A stretch of 64,000 nt of DNA, from positions 744,001 through 808,000 of the forward strand of contig NZ_AP014938.1 in NCBI RefSeq assembly GCF_001548235.1, given 5' to 3'. The position numbers and the translations under genes were made by a program. Origin of the DNA: Rothia mucilaginosa (GTDB taxonomy: Bacteria; Actinomycetota; Actinomycetes; Actinomycetales; Micrococcaceae). The notes under the pieces were generated by a model. It was not told where the DNA came from. It saw only the letters and a program-made list of their open reading frames with translations, and made no database searches. Below are positions 8,746 through 17,330 of the stretch, piece after piece. Positions within the stretch are counted from its first letter, which is position 1. Each line of letters starts with the position of its first letter.

Positions 8746-11304
8746 ATGGATCCTCAGCAGAAAACGGCAGCGCCTGCCGTTGCCGGCTACATTCCCGAAT
8801 ATTCTGAAACACCGCATAGCGGATCTTTCGATATTGCCCAGCACGGTTTGAGCAGCGATGATGTTGCTCGCCTGACTGCTGAGGGCAGGGTCAATACCCA
8901 GAACAATAAGTCTTCTCGCACGCTGTGGAGCATTATGCGTGCGCACCTGTTCACGGTCTTCAACTTTGTGTTGGGTGCCTGTGGTGCCGTGGTGATCATG
9001 TACCAGCGTTGGGCTGATTTGCTCTTCCTGGCGGCTGTTATCGCTAACGTGGTGATTGGTTTTGTGCAGGAGTACAAGGCGAAGCTTGAGCTGGACCGCA
9101 TCTCCCTGCTGGACCGCTCCCCCGCTACTGCCGTGCGTGACGGCAAGAGCGTTGAGGTTCCGATGGAGCAGCTGGTTGAGGGTGACGTTGTCATCCTCAA
9201 GCGCGGCGATCAGGTTCCCGCGGATGCTGTTGTGCTCACCTCCGATTCTTTGGAGCTGGACGAGTCCCTGCTGACCGGTGAGAACGACCCGATTGCTAAG
9301 CGCCCCGGCGATATGGTGCTGTCGGCGTCGAGTGTGCTGGGTGGTACCGGCCGCGTCCTGCTCTCTCACGTGGGTGCGAATTCTCGTGCAAGCAAGATTT
9401 CTGATGAGGCGCGTCAGTTCTCGCGTATTCAGTCTGAGCTGCGTGATGCACTGAACCGTGTGGTCCGCTGGATTACGGTGGGTCTTGCGGTCATTATTCC
9501 TGTGGTGTCGTGGGGTCAGATTCAGGCGGCTGGTGGCCTGGAGACCGTGCAGCAGAACCACCTGTGGGAGCAGGTTTCTATTGCTGTGGTGTCCTCGGTT
9601 GCTTCGATGATTCCGCAGGGTCTGGCGCTGATGACTACTCTGGCATTTGCGGCGGCGGCTGTGGCGCTGGGTCGTAAGCACAACATCCTGGTGCAGGAGC
9701 AGCCTGCGGTTGAGGTTCTGGCTCGTGTGGATGTGGTCTGCTTTGATAAGACCGGCACCCTGACTGAGGGTGGCGTGATTTTTGATTCGGTGCGCCCGCT
9801 GGACACCGTTGCTGAGGCTGAGGGCCCGGATGCTGACTCGGCGGAGCACACTTCTTGGCGTGCTTCTCTGCCTGCCGGTTGGAATGAGGCGCTGGCGTGG
9901 TTTGGTCACGATGAGAACGCGAACCCGACCGCTGCGGCTCTGACCGGTGGTTTCTCGGATGCTTCCTCAGCGTCGGTGAGCGGTATTGTGCCGTTCTCCT
10001 CGGCTCTGCGTTTTAGCGCGATTGAGTTTAAGGATTCGGGTGCGTGGCTTCTGGGTGCTCCGGAGGCGCTTCTCGCCAAGGGCACCGCTGAGCGTGAGCG
10101 TGCCGCTGAGCTGGCGGCGCTGGGTCTGCGCACGATGGTTTTGGCGCATGCTTCTGCGGTGGTTCGCAATGAGAAGGATGAGCCGATTCAGAAGATCCCG
10201 TCGGATGCTACCCCGGTTCTGTTCGTAATTTTCCGTGAGAATGTGCGTGCGGATGCGCCTGAGATTGTGGAGTATTTCCACCGTCAGGGTGTGACTTTGA
10301 AGGTCTTCTCGGGTGATAACCCGTTCACTGTGGCTGCGGCTGCGAAGACTGCGGGCATGGATACGTCTGCGGGCGCGGTTGATGCTTCGACTCTGCCTGA
10401 GGACGGTCCGGAGCTTGCTGAGGCTGCGGCTACTCACAATATTTTCGGTCGTGTGTCGCCCGAGCAGAAGAAGAACATGGTGATTGCTCTGAAGGAGCGC
10501 GGCCATGTGGTGGCGATGACCGGTGACGGCATTAACGATGCTCTGGCGCTTAAGCATGCAAGCTTGGGTATTGCGATGGGTAACGCGGCTCCTGCGACGA
10601 AGGCTGTTTCTCGCCTGGTTCTTCTGGATGGTAAGTTCTCGTCTCTGCCGGCTGCGTTGGAGCAGGGTCGTCAGGTCATTACGAACATTGAGATGGTGGC
10701 TAACCTGTTCTTGACGAAGACTGGTTTCGCGATTCTTCTGGGTGTTCTGTTCAGCCTCTTCGGTTTGACCTTCCCGTTCTTGCCGCGTCAGTACTCGACT
10801 GCGGACTTCTTGATTGTGGGTGCGTCGTCCTTCGCGTTGACTCTGTTGCCGAATTCGCGCCGTTACGTGCCGGGCTTCTTGCGCCGCGTGCTGAATTACA
10901 CGGTTCCGAACTCGATTATTGTGGTTGCGATGCTGTTGGCGGTGACGTTCACGGCTCGCGGCATGGGTGTTGAGGATATCCGTCAGATTCAGACGGCTTC
11001 GTTCATCACCCTGGTGATGATGGGTCTGTGGAACTTGGCTGCGGTGGCTCGCCCGTTCAACCGTGCTCGTGTTCTGCTGTTTGGTGCGTTGCTTGCGGTG
11101 TTCTTCGCGGCGTTGTTCGTGCCGATTCTGGTGGAGTACCACCAGTTCGTTACTGTGCTTCCGCATCTGCTGTGGACGGCTCTGGGTGCCGGTGCTCTGG
11201 GTGCCGCGCTGATTGAGGTGAATGCGCATCGTAATCGCCGTTGGCAGAAGCGTAATTACCCTGAGCTGGAGGTTGCTCCGCTGAATTTCTTCCCGGCTAA
11301 GTAG
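8746..11304 (+). CDS. ctpE: P-type cation-transporting ATPase (CtpE-like)
   Basis: Membrane pump driven by an aspartyl-phosphate cycle. It is 852 aa from the ATG at 8746, preceded by GAAAGAG; the frame stays open to 8683 but no better start is seen there. The actuator has the LTGEND variant of the TGE loop (LDESLLTGENDP), followed by the DKTGTLTEG phosphorylation site with Asp334, then MTGDGINDALALKHASLGIAMG, the hinge motif. There are ten predicted membrane segments, six of them after the hinge domain. The arrangement and the long C-terminal membrane block resemble mycobacterial CtpE, a calcium-uptake pump. No CPx heavy-metal motif or N-terminal CxxC domain is present, so a copper or zinc pump is unlikely. 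Ca2+ or Mg2+ specificity is inference. Confidence 0.85.
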   Translation: MDPQQKTAAPAVAGYIPEYSETPHSGSFDIAQHGLSSDDVARLTAEGRVNTQNNKSSRTLWSIMRAHLFTVFNFVLGACGAVVIMYQRWADLLFLAAVIANVVIGFVQEYKAKLELDRISLLDRSPATAVRDGKSVEVPMEQLVEGDVVILKRGDQVPADAVVLTSDSLELDESLLTGENDPIAKRPGDMVLSASSVLGGTGRVLLSHVGANSRASKISDEARQFSRIQSELRDALNRVVRWITVGLAVIIPVVSWGQIQAAGGLETVQQNHLWEQVSIAVVSSVASMIPQGLALMTTLAFAAAAVALGRKHNILVQEQPAVEVLARVDVVCFDKTGTLTEGGVIFDSVRPLDTVAEAEGPDADSAEHTSWRASLPAGWNEALAWFGHDENANPTAAALTGGFSDASSASVSGIVPFSSALRFSAIEFKDSGAWLLGAPEALLAKGTAERERAAELAALGLRTMVLAHASAVVRNEKDEPIQKIPSDATPVLFVIFRENVRADAPEIVEYFHRQGVTLKVFSGDNPFTVAAAAKTAGMDTSAGAVDASTLPEDGPELAEAAATHNIFGRVSPEQKKNMVIALKERGHVVAMTGDGINDALALKHASLGIAMGNAAPATKAVSRLVLLDGKFSSLPAALEQGRQVITNIEMVANLFLTKTGFAILLGVLFSLFGLTFPFLPRQYSTADFLIVGASSFALTLLPNSRRYVPGFLRRVLNYTVPNSIIVVAMLLAVTFTARGMGVEDIRQIQTASFITLVMMGLWNLAAVARPFNRARVLLFGALLAVFFAALFVPILVEYHQFVTVLPHLLWTALGAGALGAALIEVNAHRNRRWQKRNYPELEVAPLNFFPAK

Positions 11305-11336
11305 TTAGTCGGAAGGTAGCTGCTTCGGTAGCGTGT

Positions 11337-11369
11337 GGGCCCCGTATCCTGTGGATGCGGGGCCCTTTC
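11337..11369 (+). terminator. Terminator of the P-type ATPase gene
   Basis: GGGCCCCG and CGGGGCCC arms with a 13-base loop, followed by TTTCGTGT. Confidence 0.75.
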
Positions 11370-11648
11370 GTGTCTTCATGAGCGCCGTCTTCGAAAGCAC
11401 CCGGTCCGGGGGCGTATCTGGGCGTACCGGAGGGCTCTGGAACCCTGCCCGAGCCCTACCCGAACCCTGCTGGAGTTCCAGCCGGGAGGCGCCCCGCAAT
11501 CAGTGCCGAGAGCGTGTCTCAGCTATTCTCAGCTATCACTTGGGTGAAACATTTAACAGCTTCTGATAGCTTTTGCCTCTCACCTTGCTCTTAACCTGGG
11601 AAAACCCTTAGAGTTACAGGGAACTATTTGAGAAGGGAAACCTTCTTC

Positions 11649-11683
11649 AGGGTTGTTACTGGTTTGGCAGGCAAGACCTGAGT
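11649..11683 (+). promoter_or_regulatory. RAT antiterminator site (BglG/LicT/SacY type) in the PTS leader
   Basis: AGGGTTGTTACTGGTTTGGC (11649-11668), continuing as AGGCAAGACCT to 11679, matches the known ribonucleic antiterminator pattern (GGATTGTTACTG...GCAGGCAAAACC) at nearly every conserved base. The 3' part, AAGACCTGAGT (11673-11683), can instead pair with 11792-11802, the far arm of the terminator described next. The two structures exclude each other, as in the bgl and lic systems. Confidence 0.85.
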
Positions 11684-11810
11684 TACTCAACACCGTATGG
11701 GACGGCAGCATATATCTGCCGAGAATCCCCTCTATTTGCTGTACCGAAGCTCCATAGTGGGCACGAGTGTAGTGCTTCCGGTGGTCGAGAGACTCGGGTC
11801 TTTTGTGTTT
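11673..11810 (+). terminator. Conditional leader terminator competing with the RAT
   Basis: Arm AAGACCTGAGT (11673-11683) pairs with ACTCGGGTCTT (11792-11802) through ten Watson-Crick pairs and one G-U, followed by TTGTGTTTT. The 108-base interior holds its own helices, including CGGCAG-N7-CTGCCG near 11704-11722 extended by GGGA/TCCC. The gap to the PTS start codon is 103 bases. Confidence 0.7.
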
Positions 11811-11913
11811 TCTGGCCGTGTTTTCCGGGGCTTTTTCGGCCACCGCAACGTCAGGTAGGCACAGCCTCCGGCAACAACCGTATAGACATTGACCGCATAT
11901 CTAAGGAAGTATC

Positions 11914-13995
11914 GTGAATAACCGCGAACTTGGCGAGAAGATTCTTGACGGCCTGGGTGGCCCCGAGAACATCGCGCACATTACTCACTGTGCAACCCGC
12001 CTTCGTGTCACTCCTGTGTCTAACGATGCAGTGCAGAACAAGAAGATTGAGAGCCTGCCCGGCGTTCTCTCTGTGATTGAGCAGTCCGGCCAGACTCAGG
12101 TTGTTCTGGGCGAGCGCGTTGAGGCTGTGTACAACGAGATCAACGCTCTGCCTTCTATGTCCGGCCACGCTGAGGGTGACACCAAGGTTGAGGCTGAGGG
12201 CAAGAAGTCTGGCTGGCTTACCAACGTCTTCGACGTTCTGTCTGACTCCTTCCGTCCTCTGCTGTGGGCACTTCTGGGTACCTCGATGATTCTGACCCTG
12301 ATTGTGTTCCTGCAGCAGCTGGGCTTCTTCGGCCAGTACACTGACTTGACCGGTCAGAGCGTGAACATCGACATCATTAACGGTGCTCGTGTGGCTGACC
12401 CGGAGGCTGCTAAGGCTCTGAACAACCAGTGGATGCAGCAGTTCGCTTTCTGGTACATCCTGAAGGCTGCTTCGCTGTCGGTTCTGAACTTCATGCCCAT
12501 CATGCTGGGCGCTACCGCTGCTAAGCGTCTGGGCGCGAACATGTGGGTTGGTGCGGCTATCCCCGCTGCGCTGATGACCGGTACCTTCACCGATCTGACC
12601 GCTCTGGCTGACCCCGCCACCAAGATTCTGAATGTTCCGTTCTTCGGTCTGGATCTGCCGCTGTACGCATTCAGCTACACCGGCCAGGTCTTCCCCCCGC
12701 TGCTGGCTGTTGCTCTGCTGGCTCCGTTTGAGCGCTTCCTGAAGAAGGTTATTCCTTCGATGCTGCAGATGGTGTTCGTGCCGATGATTTCGGTCATCAT
12801 TCTGGTTCCGGTGACCGCGTTCCTGGTTGGCCCCATCGGTATTGGTGTGGCTATGGGTATCTCTGACTTCCTGAAGATGGTTAACGACCAGGCTCCGGCT
12901 CTGGTTGGTGCTCTGATTGCTGGCCTGTACCTGTTCATGGTTCCGCTGGGTCTGCACTGGCCGCTGAACGCTGTCATGATTAACAACCTGCAGACCATGG
13001 GTACTGACTTCATTCAGTCCCCCATGGGTGCTTACAACTTCGCTGTGTTCGGCCTGGTCACCGGTGTGGCTATTAAGGCTAAGCACGACCGCGAGCTGCG
13101 CCAGACCGCTGTTGGCGCGTCGATGTCCGGTCTGCTTGGTGGTATTTCTGAGCCGTCCCTGTACGGTGTTGTGCTCCGTTACAAGCGTGTGATTCCGATT
13201 ATTCTGGTTCCCGCTGTTATTGGTGGCGCTACCATTTCCTTCCTGGGCGTTAAGTCCTACGCATTCGCGTTCACCTCGCTGCTGTCGATTCCGGCTATGC
13301 AGCCTTCCTACCTGTACGTGATTGGTCTGGCTATTGCGTTCTTCGGCGCTATGACCGGTGTTCTGATTTTCGGTTACGAGTCGAAGGCTGACGCTGTAAG
13401 GCACGCTGCGGAGCGTAAGGCTGAGGATGCTGAGGCCGCTCCCAAGGCTGAGGCTGTTGCTGCTAAGGCTGCTCCGGCTGCTGCTGCGTCTACCGCTGTT
13501 GCTGCTGAGGTTGCTGCACCCGCTGCTTCCGCCGGTGAGGTCATTGAGCTGCACTCCCCGATTGAGGGTACTGCTGTGGCTCTGTCTGATGTTCCGGACC
13601 CGATCTTCGCTGCGGGCAAGCTGGGCGAGGGTGTGGCTATTGAGCCGACCGGTACCACCGTGGTTGCTCCCGCAGCCGGTAAGGTTGCTGCAACCTACCC
13701 CTCGGGCCACGCTGTTGGTCTGAAGCTGGAGAACGGCATTGAGCTGCTGATTCACGTTGGTCTGGATACCGTGAACCTGGACGGTAAGGGCTTCAGCGTG
13801 AAGGTTGCTAAGGGCGACGTTGTTGCTGCTGGCGATGCTCTGATTGAGTTCGATCCCGAGGTCATCAAGGAGGCGGGTTACCCGCTGATTACCCCGGTTA
13901 TCGTGACCAACACCCGCAAGTTCGCTGAGGTGAAGGGTCTGCCGGGCGTTGCTCACCAGAACCTGAGCACTGTCCTGAAGGTGACCACTAAGTAG
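11914..13995 (+). CDS. PTS beta-glucoside-type EIIBCA permease
   Basis: Membrane sugar permease that phosphorylates its substrate during uptake. It is 693 aa in the order EIIB (1-90, phosphocysteine in THCATRLRV, Cys26), EIIC (about 105-480, some ten membrane segments, with the GISEPSLYG motif near 410), an Ala-rich linker (about 495-540) and EIIA (545-690, phosphohistidine in IHVGLDTV, about His614). The B-C-A order is that of BglF and of corynebacterial PtsS (sucrose). The RAT in the leader supports a beta-glucoside or sucrose substrate and control by a BglG-type antiterminator, but no such gene and no phospho-glucosidase lie beside it. The GH13 gene at 42350 is 28 kb away. The start is GTG with AAGGAAG. 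Confidence 0.9.
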   Translation: MNNRELGEKILDGLGGPENIAHITHCATRLRVTPVSNDAVQNKKIESLPGVLSVIEQSGQTQVVLGERVEAVYNEINALPSMSGHAEGDTKVEAEGKKSGWLTNVFDVLSDSFRPLLWALLGTSMILTLIVFLQQLGFFGQYTDLTGQSVNIDIINGARVADPEAAKALNNQWMQQFAFWYILKAASLSVLNFMPIMLGATAAKRLGANMWVGAAIPAALMTGTFTDLTALADPATKILNVPFFGLDLPLYAFSYTGQVFPPLLAVALLAPFERFLKKVIPSMLQMVFVPMISVIILVPVTAFLVGPIGIGVAMGISDFLKMVNDQAPALVGALIAGLYLFMVPLGLHWPLNAVMINNLQTMGTDFIQSPMGAYNFAVFGLVTGVAIKAKHDRELRQTAVGASMSGLLGGISEPSLYGVVLRYKRVIPIILVPAVIGGATISFLGVKSYAFAFTSLLSIPAMQPSYLYVIGLAIAFFGAMTGVLIFGYESKADAVRHAAERKAEDAEAAPKAEAVAAKAAPAAAASTAVAAEVAAPAASAGEVIELHSPIEGTAVALSDVPDPIFAAGKLGEGVAIEPTGTTVVAPAAGKVAATYPSGHAVGLKLENGIELLIHVGLDTVNLDGKGFSVKVAKGDVVAAGDALIEFDPEVIKEAGYPLITPVIVTNTRKFAEVKGLPGVAHQNLSTVLKVTTK

Positions 13996-14012
13996 TTCCC
14001 TTTATAGGCTCT

Positions 14013-14045
14013 AAGGGGCCCCACCATTATGGTGGGGCCCCTTTC
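14013..14045 (+). terminator. Terminator of the PTS gene
   Basis: Perfect 13-bp stem AAGGGGCCCCACC with loop ATTAT, ending in CCCCTTTCCTT. Confidence 0.9.
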
Positions 14046-14192
14046 CTTATGCCTCCCTTTCCTGATGCCCTGCTTCCTGATGTGCTGATTCTTTAGGCAG
14101 GGTTTGCTGGGCAGGTTTTGCTGGGGTTTAGGCACTAGCCGGGGGGGGTATTTCTGCTAGTGTGATAATAAGCTCAACAAGGAAGTTCTCAC

Positions 14193-15236
14193 GTGATAGG
14201 GAGTACGATGATGTCTTCTGATACTAGGGTATGGGATACCGAGGTGTGGGAAGAGCAGCAAAAAGAGTTGCGTGCTCTATCTCCTGTTCGGCGCCTGATG
14301 CGCCGGCTCAATCTTGAGGCGCTCGTCTACGAGTCCGCGCCGTTTCCCGTTCTGCTGCGCAAGCTCTCCGCGTTAATTCCCGCGTGCCTTCTGTGGTGGG
14401 TTATCTACGAGCCGCACCGGCTTGCTTCCTCCGCAAACCTCCCCGAGGGCACTCACGCTATTACGTTGCTCCCCGGAGCCTGGGGCGACCCCGCTACGGG
14501 GGCTTATGGAGGTCTTCCTGAGCTGCCGGGGGTCCTCGTGCGCTGGGTACTGTGCATCGCGGCAATGGTGGCTGTCGTTCATCTCTGCGGCGTCAAGGCG
14601 AAGGGCCAGAGCTTCACCATTCCTCACGATGCGCGTTCACGGTTGATTGCACTGATGCAGGCGCTGGGCATTTTCGGTGCTTTTGCGCTGGTCGTCTGGA
14701 TCGAGTACATGATGACTCCGCTGACCCTCATGTTTGAAACCGTGTACGCGGGCCCGACCGCCGTCTATAGCGGCGATGGCATGATTCCCCTGCACCTGTT
14801 CCTGTCCTCGTCGTTGAGCGCTATTTTCTTGGGCTATTTTTGTGTGAACATTCTTGCCTCGCTGAATATCCCCGGGTACCTGGGCATCCCCGCAATTATT
14901 TACGTGGGGGCGCTCCCTTGGGCTCAGGCGGAGCGGCACCAGTTCACGTTGGCGCTGGCGTGGGTCATTGCGGTGGCACTGGTGAGTTGGCTCGTGCGCG
15001 GCATGTGGGGCACTCTGCTCGCCTGCGTTGGCTATTCTCTCTGGATTGTGCTGGTGGCAACCAGCGGTGATCCGTTTGATCTGTCCGCCAATATGAGCCG
15101 TGTACTCGTGATTTTGGGTTTCCCGCTGGCTTTCATCGTTGCTGGAGGCGGCATTTACCGCATCTTCTATCTGCGGCAGAACCCGAAGATGTTGAGGTAC
15201 CTGCAGGAGCGTGCCCTGTACCTGGGCGAGTGGTAG
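14193..15236 (+). CDS. Multi-pass membrane protein of unknown function
   Basis: 347 aa with a charged N-terminus (about 55 residues, RRLMRRLNLEAL) and about eight hydrophobic segments, ending RERALYLGEW. No family is recognised. The distribution of helices and the lack of catalytic motifs fit neither a transporter nor a CAAX protease that I can name. Two starts are possible: GTG 14193 with AAGGAAG 7 bases upstream, or ATG 14208/14211 with AGGGAG. It stands alone between two terminators, so it is monocistronic. Confidence 0.75.
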   Translation: MIGSTMMSSDTRVWDTEVWEEQQKELRALSPVRRLMRRLNLEALVYESAPFPVLLRKLSALIPACLLWWVIYEPHRLASSANLPEGTHAITLLPGAWGDPATGAYGGLPELPGVLVRWVLCIAAMVAVVHLCGVKAKGQSFTIPHDARSRLIALMQALGIFGAFALVVWIEYMMTPLTLMFETVYAGPTAVYSGDGMIPLHLFLSSSLSAIFLGYFCVNILASLNIPGYLGIPAIIYVGALPWAQAERHQFTLALAWVIAVALVSWLVRGMWGTLLACVGYSLWIVLVATSGDPFDLSANMSRVLVILGFPLAFIVAGGGIYRIFYLRQNPKMLRYLQERALYLGEW

Positions 15237-15297
15237 CAACCGGTTAGGGCGGTGTTCCCCTAGTTTTTGTAATTACATATCCCGCTAAAGGGCACAA

Positions 15298-15339
15298 AAA
15301 ATCCCGGGCACTCTCTCGTGAGAGTACCCGGGATTTTAT
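15298..15339. terminator. Bidirectional terminator between convergent genes
   Basis: AAATCCCGGG-c-ACTCTC, loop TCGT, GAGAGT-a-CCCGGGATTTT. It serves the plus-strand membrane protein gene, and on the minus strand it lies 40 bp after the substrate-binding gene. Confidence 0.85.
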
Positions 15340-15377
15340 TGTCCTATAGGACGGCTAGAGCGTTACCGTAAGCGGTA

Positions 15378-17081
15378 CTACTCCTGCCAGCCAACGTTGA
15401 CCCAGTAGTCAGCGCTGGTGTAGCTCTGCTTGAACAGGGACGGACCGTAGTTCGCAACCTTAGCCTTGACAGCGGCGTACATCGGGCCGTTTGCGTAGGG
15501 CAGGTACACTGCGACCTTCTCGTAGTAGAGCTTCTCCGCCTCGTTAGCGATCTTGATGCGCTCGTCTTCCTTCTCGGTGTTCTGCAGCTTCTCGATGAGC
15601 TTATCAACTTCGGGGTCACCGACTCCGAACACCTCGGTGGTGAAGAAGTAGGGTGCCGAGGAAGCCAGGTCGGGCAGAACGCCCCAACCGGTGAAGATTG
15701 CTTCGTAGCTCTTCTGGCCGAGCACGGAGTTGGAGTTCGACTGCGGCTGGTTGTCAGCGCTCAGGCGGATACCTGCGGACTTCAGCTGCTGCTCCAGAAT
15801 CTGGTAGACCGCCTGGTAGACAGCCTCGGAACCGAAGGAGGTCAGCGCGAAGCCAGCAACCTTGCCGTCCTTAGCGTAGTAGTCGCCGGACTTGGAGTAG
15901 CCTGCTGCCTCCAGAATCTTGCCAGCTGCCTGTGCACCGGTGTCACCAGCGTAGTTGTTCTGGTAGCCCTTCTGGAACGGCATTGCGATGATGGAGCCGG
16001 GCAGCGGCTCGGTCCAGCCGAGCTGCGAGAAGTATGCCTTAGCAATCTGCTCGCGGTCCACAGAAGCGAGGATTGCGCGGCGCAGTGCCAGGTCCTCGAT
16101 GCGCTTGGGGTTCAGCTGAATGATGTTGACGTTGGTGTTCTGGCTCTGGCGAATCTCGGTGCCTGCCTGGCCCTTCACAGCGTTGTAGCTGGTTGCGCCA
16201 ACGAAGGTAAAGGCGTCCAGTTCGCCGTTCTTGAAGCTTGCACGGATTGCTTCGGAGTCCATCTGACGCCAGATGATGCGGTCCAGCACCGGCTTCTCGC
16301 CCCACCACTTGTCGTTCTTGACCAGGGTGAGCACCTTCTGGGAGGAGTTCCACTCGCCAACCTTGAAGGGACCTGCCCAGTACTGGTCGAGGGGCTTGTC
16401 AACGAAGCCTTCGTTGAAGAGGTTGACGTCTTCCAGGGCGGGGTGGATTGCGAAGGCGCACAGACCCTCGGAGGGGTAATACGGAGCCTTCATGGTGACC
16501 TTGACGTGGAAGTTGTCGCCGTCCACAGCCTCGATGCTCTCAACCTGCTGCCACATGGTGTTATCGGTGATGTGGTAGGGGTTGTCGGTGGTTGCGCGGT
16601 AGACCTTCCACACGGCGCGAACAGCGTTCACGTCCATGGGGGTGCCGTCGTTGAAGGCAGCCTTGGGGTTGATCTTGAAGGTCGCGGTCTGCACGCCATC
16701 GACGGTCTCGGTCTTGTGCTCGGTGCAGAACTCGGGGTTGAGGGTACCTTCGCCTTCGGGGCTCATGGTGTAGAAGCCCATCACGGCGGGAATGTTGCAG
16801 GGTGCCAGAGCGTCCAGGTTGCTGGAGGTGTAGCCGCTCTGGGTCTGCAGGTTGAAGTTGGGGCCCAGGGCGGTAGCCGCGAGGGTCAGGGTGCCACCCT
16901 GCTTGAGGGAGGAACGGTCCTGCTTGTTGACCTGAAGGTTCTTCAGAATATCTTCAGCGTTGTTAGCGGCGCTACCGCCAACCTTTTCCTTCGAGCTGCC
17001 GCAGGCAGCCAGTAGACCAACGGTGCCGAGGGCAACGGTGCCGGTCAGGAGGGTACGGCGAGAGACAGACATGCTCTTCAT
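15378..17081 (-). CDS. Peptide ABC transporter substrate-binding lipoprotein (family 5), paralog 1
   Basis: Extracellular receptor for an Opp/Dpp-type importer, 567 aa. The N-terminus SRRTLLTGTVALGTVGLLAAC has twin arginines at 8-9 and the lipid-modified Cys27, so it is a probable Tat lipoprotein. SBP_bac_5 hallmarks are FNDGTPMDVNAVRA, YWAGPFKVGEWN and WWGEKPVLDRIIWR. ATG 17081 has AGGAGA 7 bases upstream; an extension to 17138 is not supported. It is the last of six paralogs downstream of oppBC and the ATPase, has its own terminator, and belongs to the first subgroup (paralogs 1-3) by its almost identical signal peptide. The ligand is unknown; peptides are likely. Confidence 0.92.
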   Translation of the reverse strand: MKSMSVSRRTLLTGTVALGTVGLLAACGSSKEKVGGSAANNAEDILKNLQVNKQDRSSLKQGGTLTLAATALGPNFNLQTQSGYTSSNLDALAPCNIPAVMGFYTMSPEGEGTLNPEFCTEHKTETVDGVQTATFKINPKAAFNDGTPMDVNAVRAVWKVYRATTDNPYHITDNTMWQQVESIEAVDGDNFHVKVTMKAPYYPSEGLCAFAIHPALEDVNLFNEGFVDKPLDQYWAGPFKVGEWNSSQKVLTLVKNDKWWGEKPVLDRIIWRQMDSEAIRASFKNGELDAFTFVGATSYNAVKGQAGTEIRQSQNTNVNIIQLNPKRIEDLALRRAILASVDREQIAKAYFSQLGWTEPLPGSIIAMPFQKGYQNNYAGDTGAQAAGKILEAAGYSKSGDYYAKDGKVAGFALTSFGSEAVYQAVYQILEQQLKSAGIRLSADNQPQSNSNSVLGQKSYEAIFTGWGVLPDLASSAPYFFTTEVFGVGDPEVDKLIEKLQNTEKEDERIKIANEAEKLYYEKVAVYLPYANGPMYAAVKAKVANYGPSLFKQSYTSADYWVNVGWQE

Positions 17082-17179
17082 GGAATTTCTCCTAGAGTAT
17101 TCGCAGTGTTGTGGAGGCGGTACGCGAACGGTGCGCAACTAACACTCCAACCCGGCGGGAGGACAGTCTCTGCCGGGGT

Positions 17180-17213
17180 TGCGGGCAGAATGCCCACATT
17201 TGTTTTAAGTATA
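17180..17213 (-). promoter_or_regulatory. Putative promoter and dyad of paralog 1
   Basis: On the minus strand, TATACT (17213-17208) is a good -10 box. Nine bases downstream lies the near-palindrome TGTGGGCA-TTC-TGCCCGCA (17198-17180). No good -35 is seen. The same arrangement recurs before paralogs 2 and 3. Confidence 0.4.
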
Positions 17214-17241
17214 TCCGTGCGACTCTCTTAGGAACGGGAAA

Positions 17242-17284
17242 GCGGCGTGCTACAGAAGGTTTTAATCCTTTTGTAACACGCCGC
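17242..17284 (-). terminator. Hairpin after paralog 2
   Basis: GCGGCGTG-TACAGAAGG paired with its imperfect complement around TTTTAA. On the minus strand it is followed by TTTCCC, a weak U-tract. Confidence 0.6.
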
Positions 17285-17330
17285 TGTAGCGCTTTTACCC
17301 CTTATGGAGTGTGTGAGCGGTGCTCAACGC

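Larger units (their letters stand above)
11370..11913 (+). other. Gene-free leader of the PTS gene (no ORF supported)
   Basis: Besides the RAT and terminator, a possible promoter TTGCTC (11585-11590), 17 bases, TTAGAG (11608-11613) lies upstream of the RAT. The ribosome site AAGGAAG (11903-11909) precedes the GTG at 11914. 11370-11580 holds nothing I can name. Confidence 0.5.
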
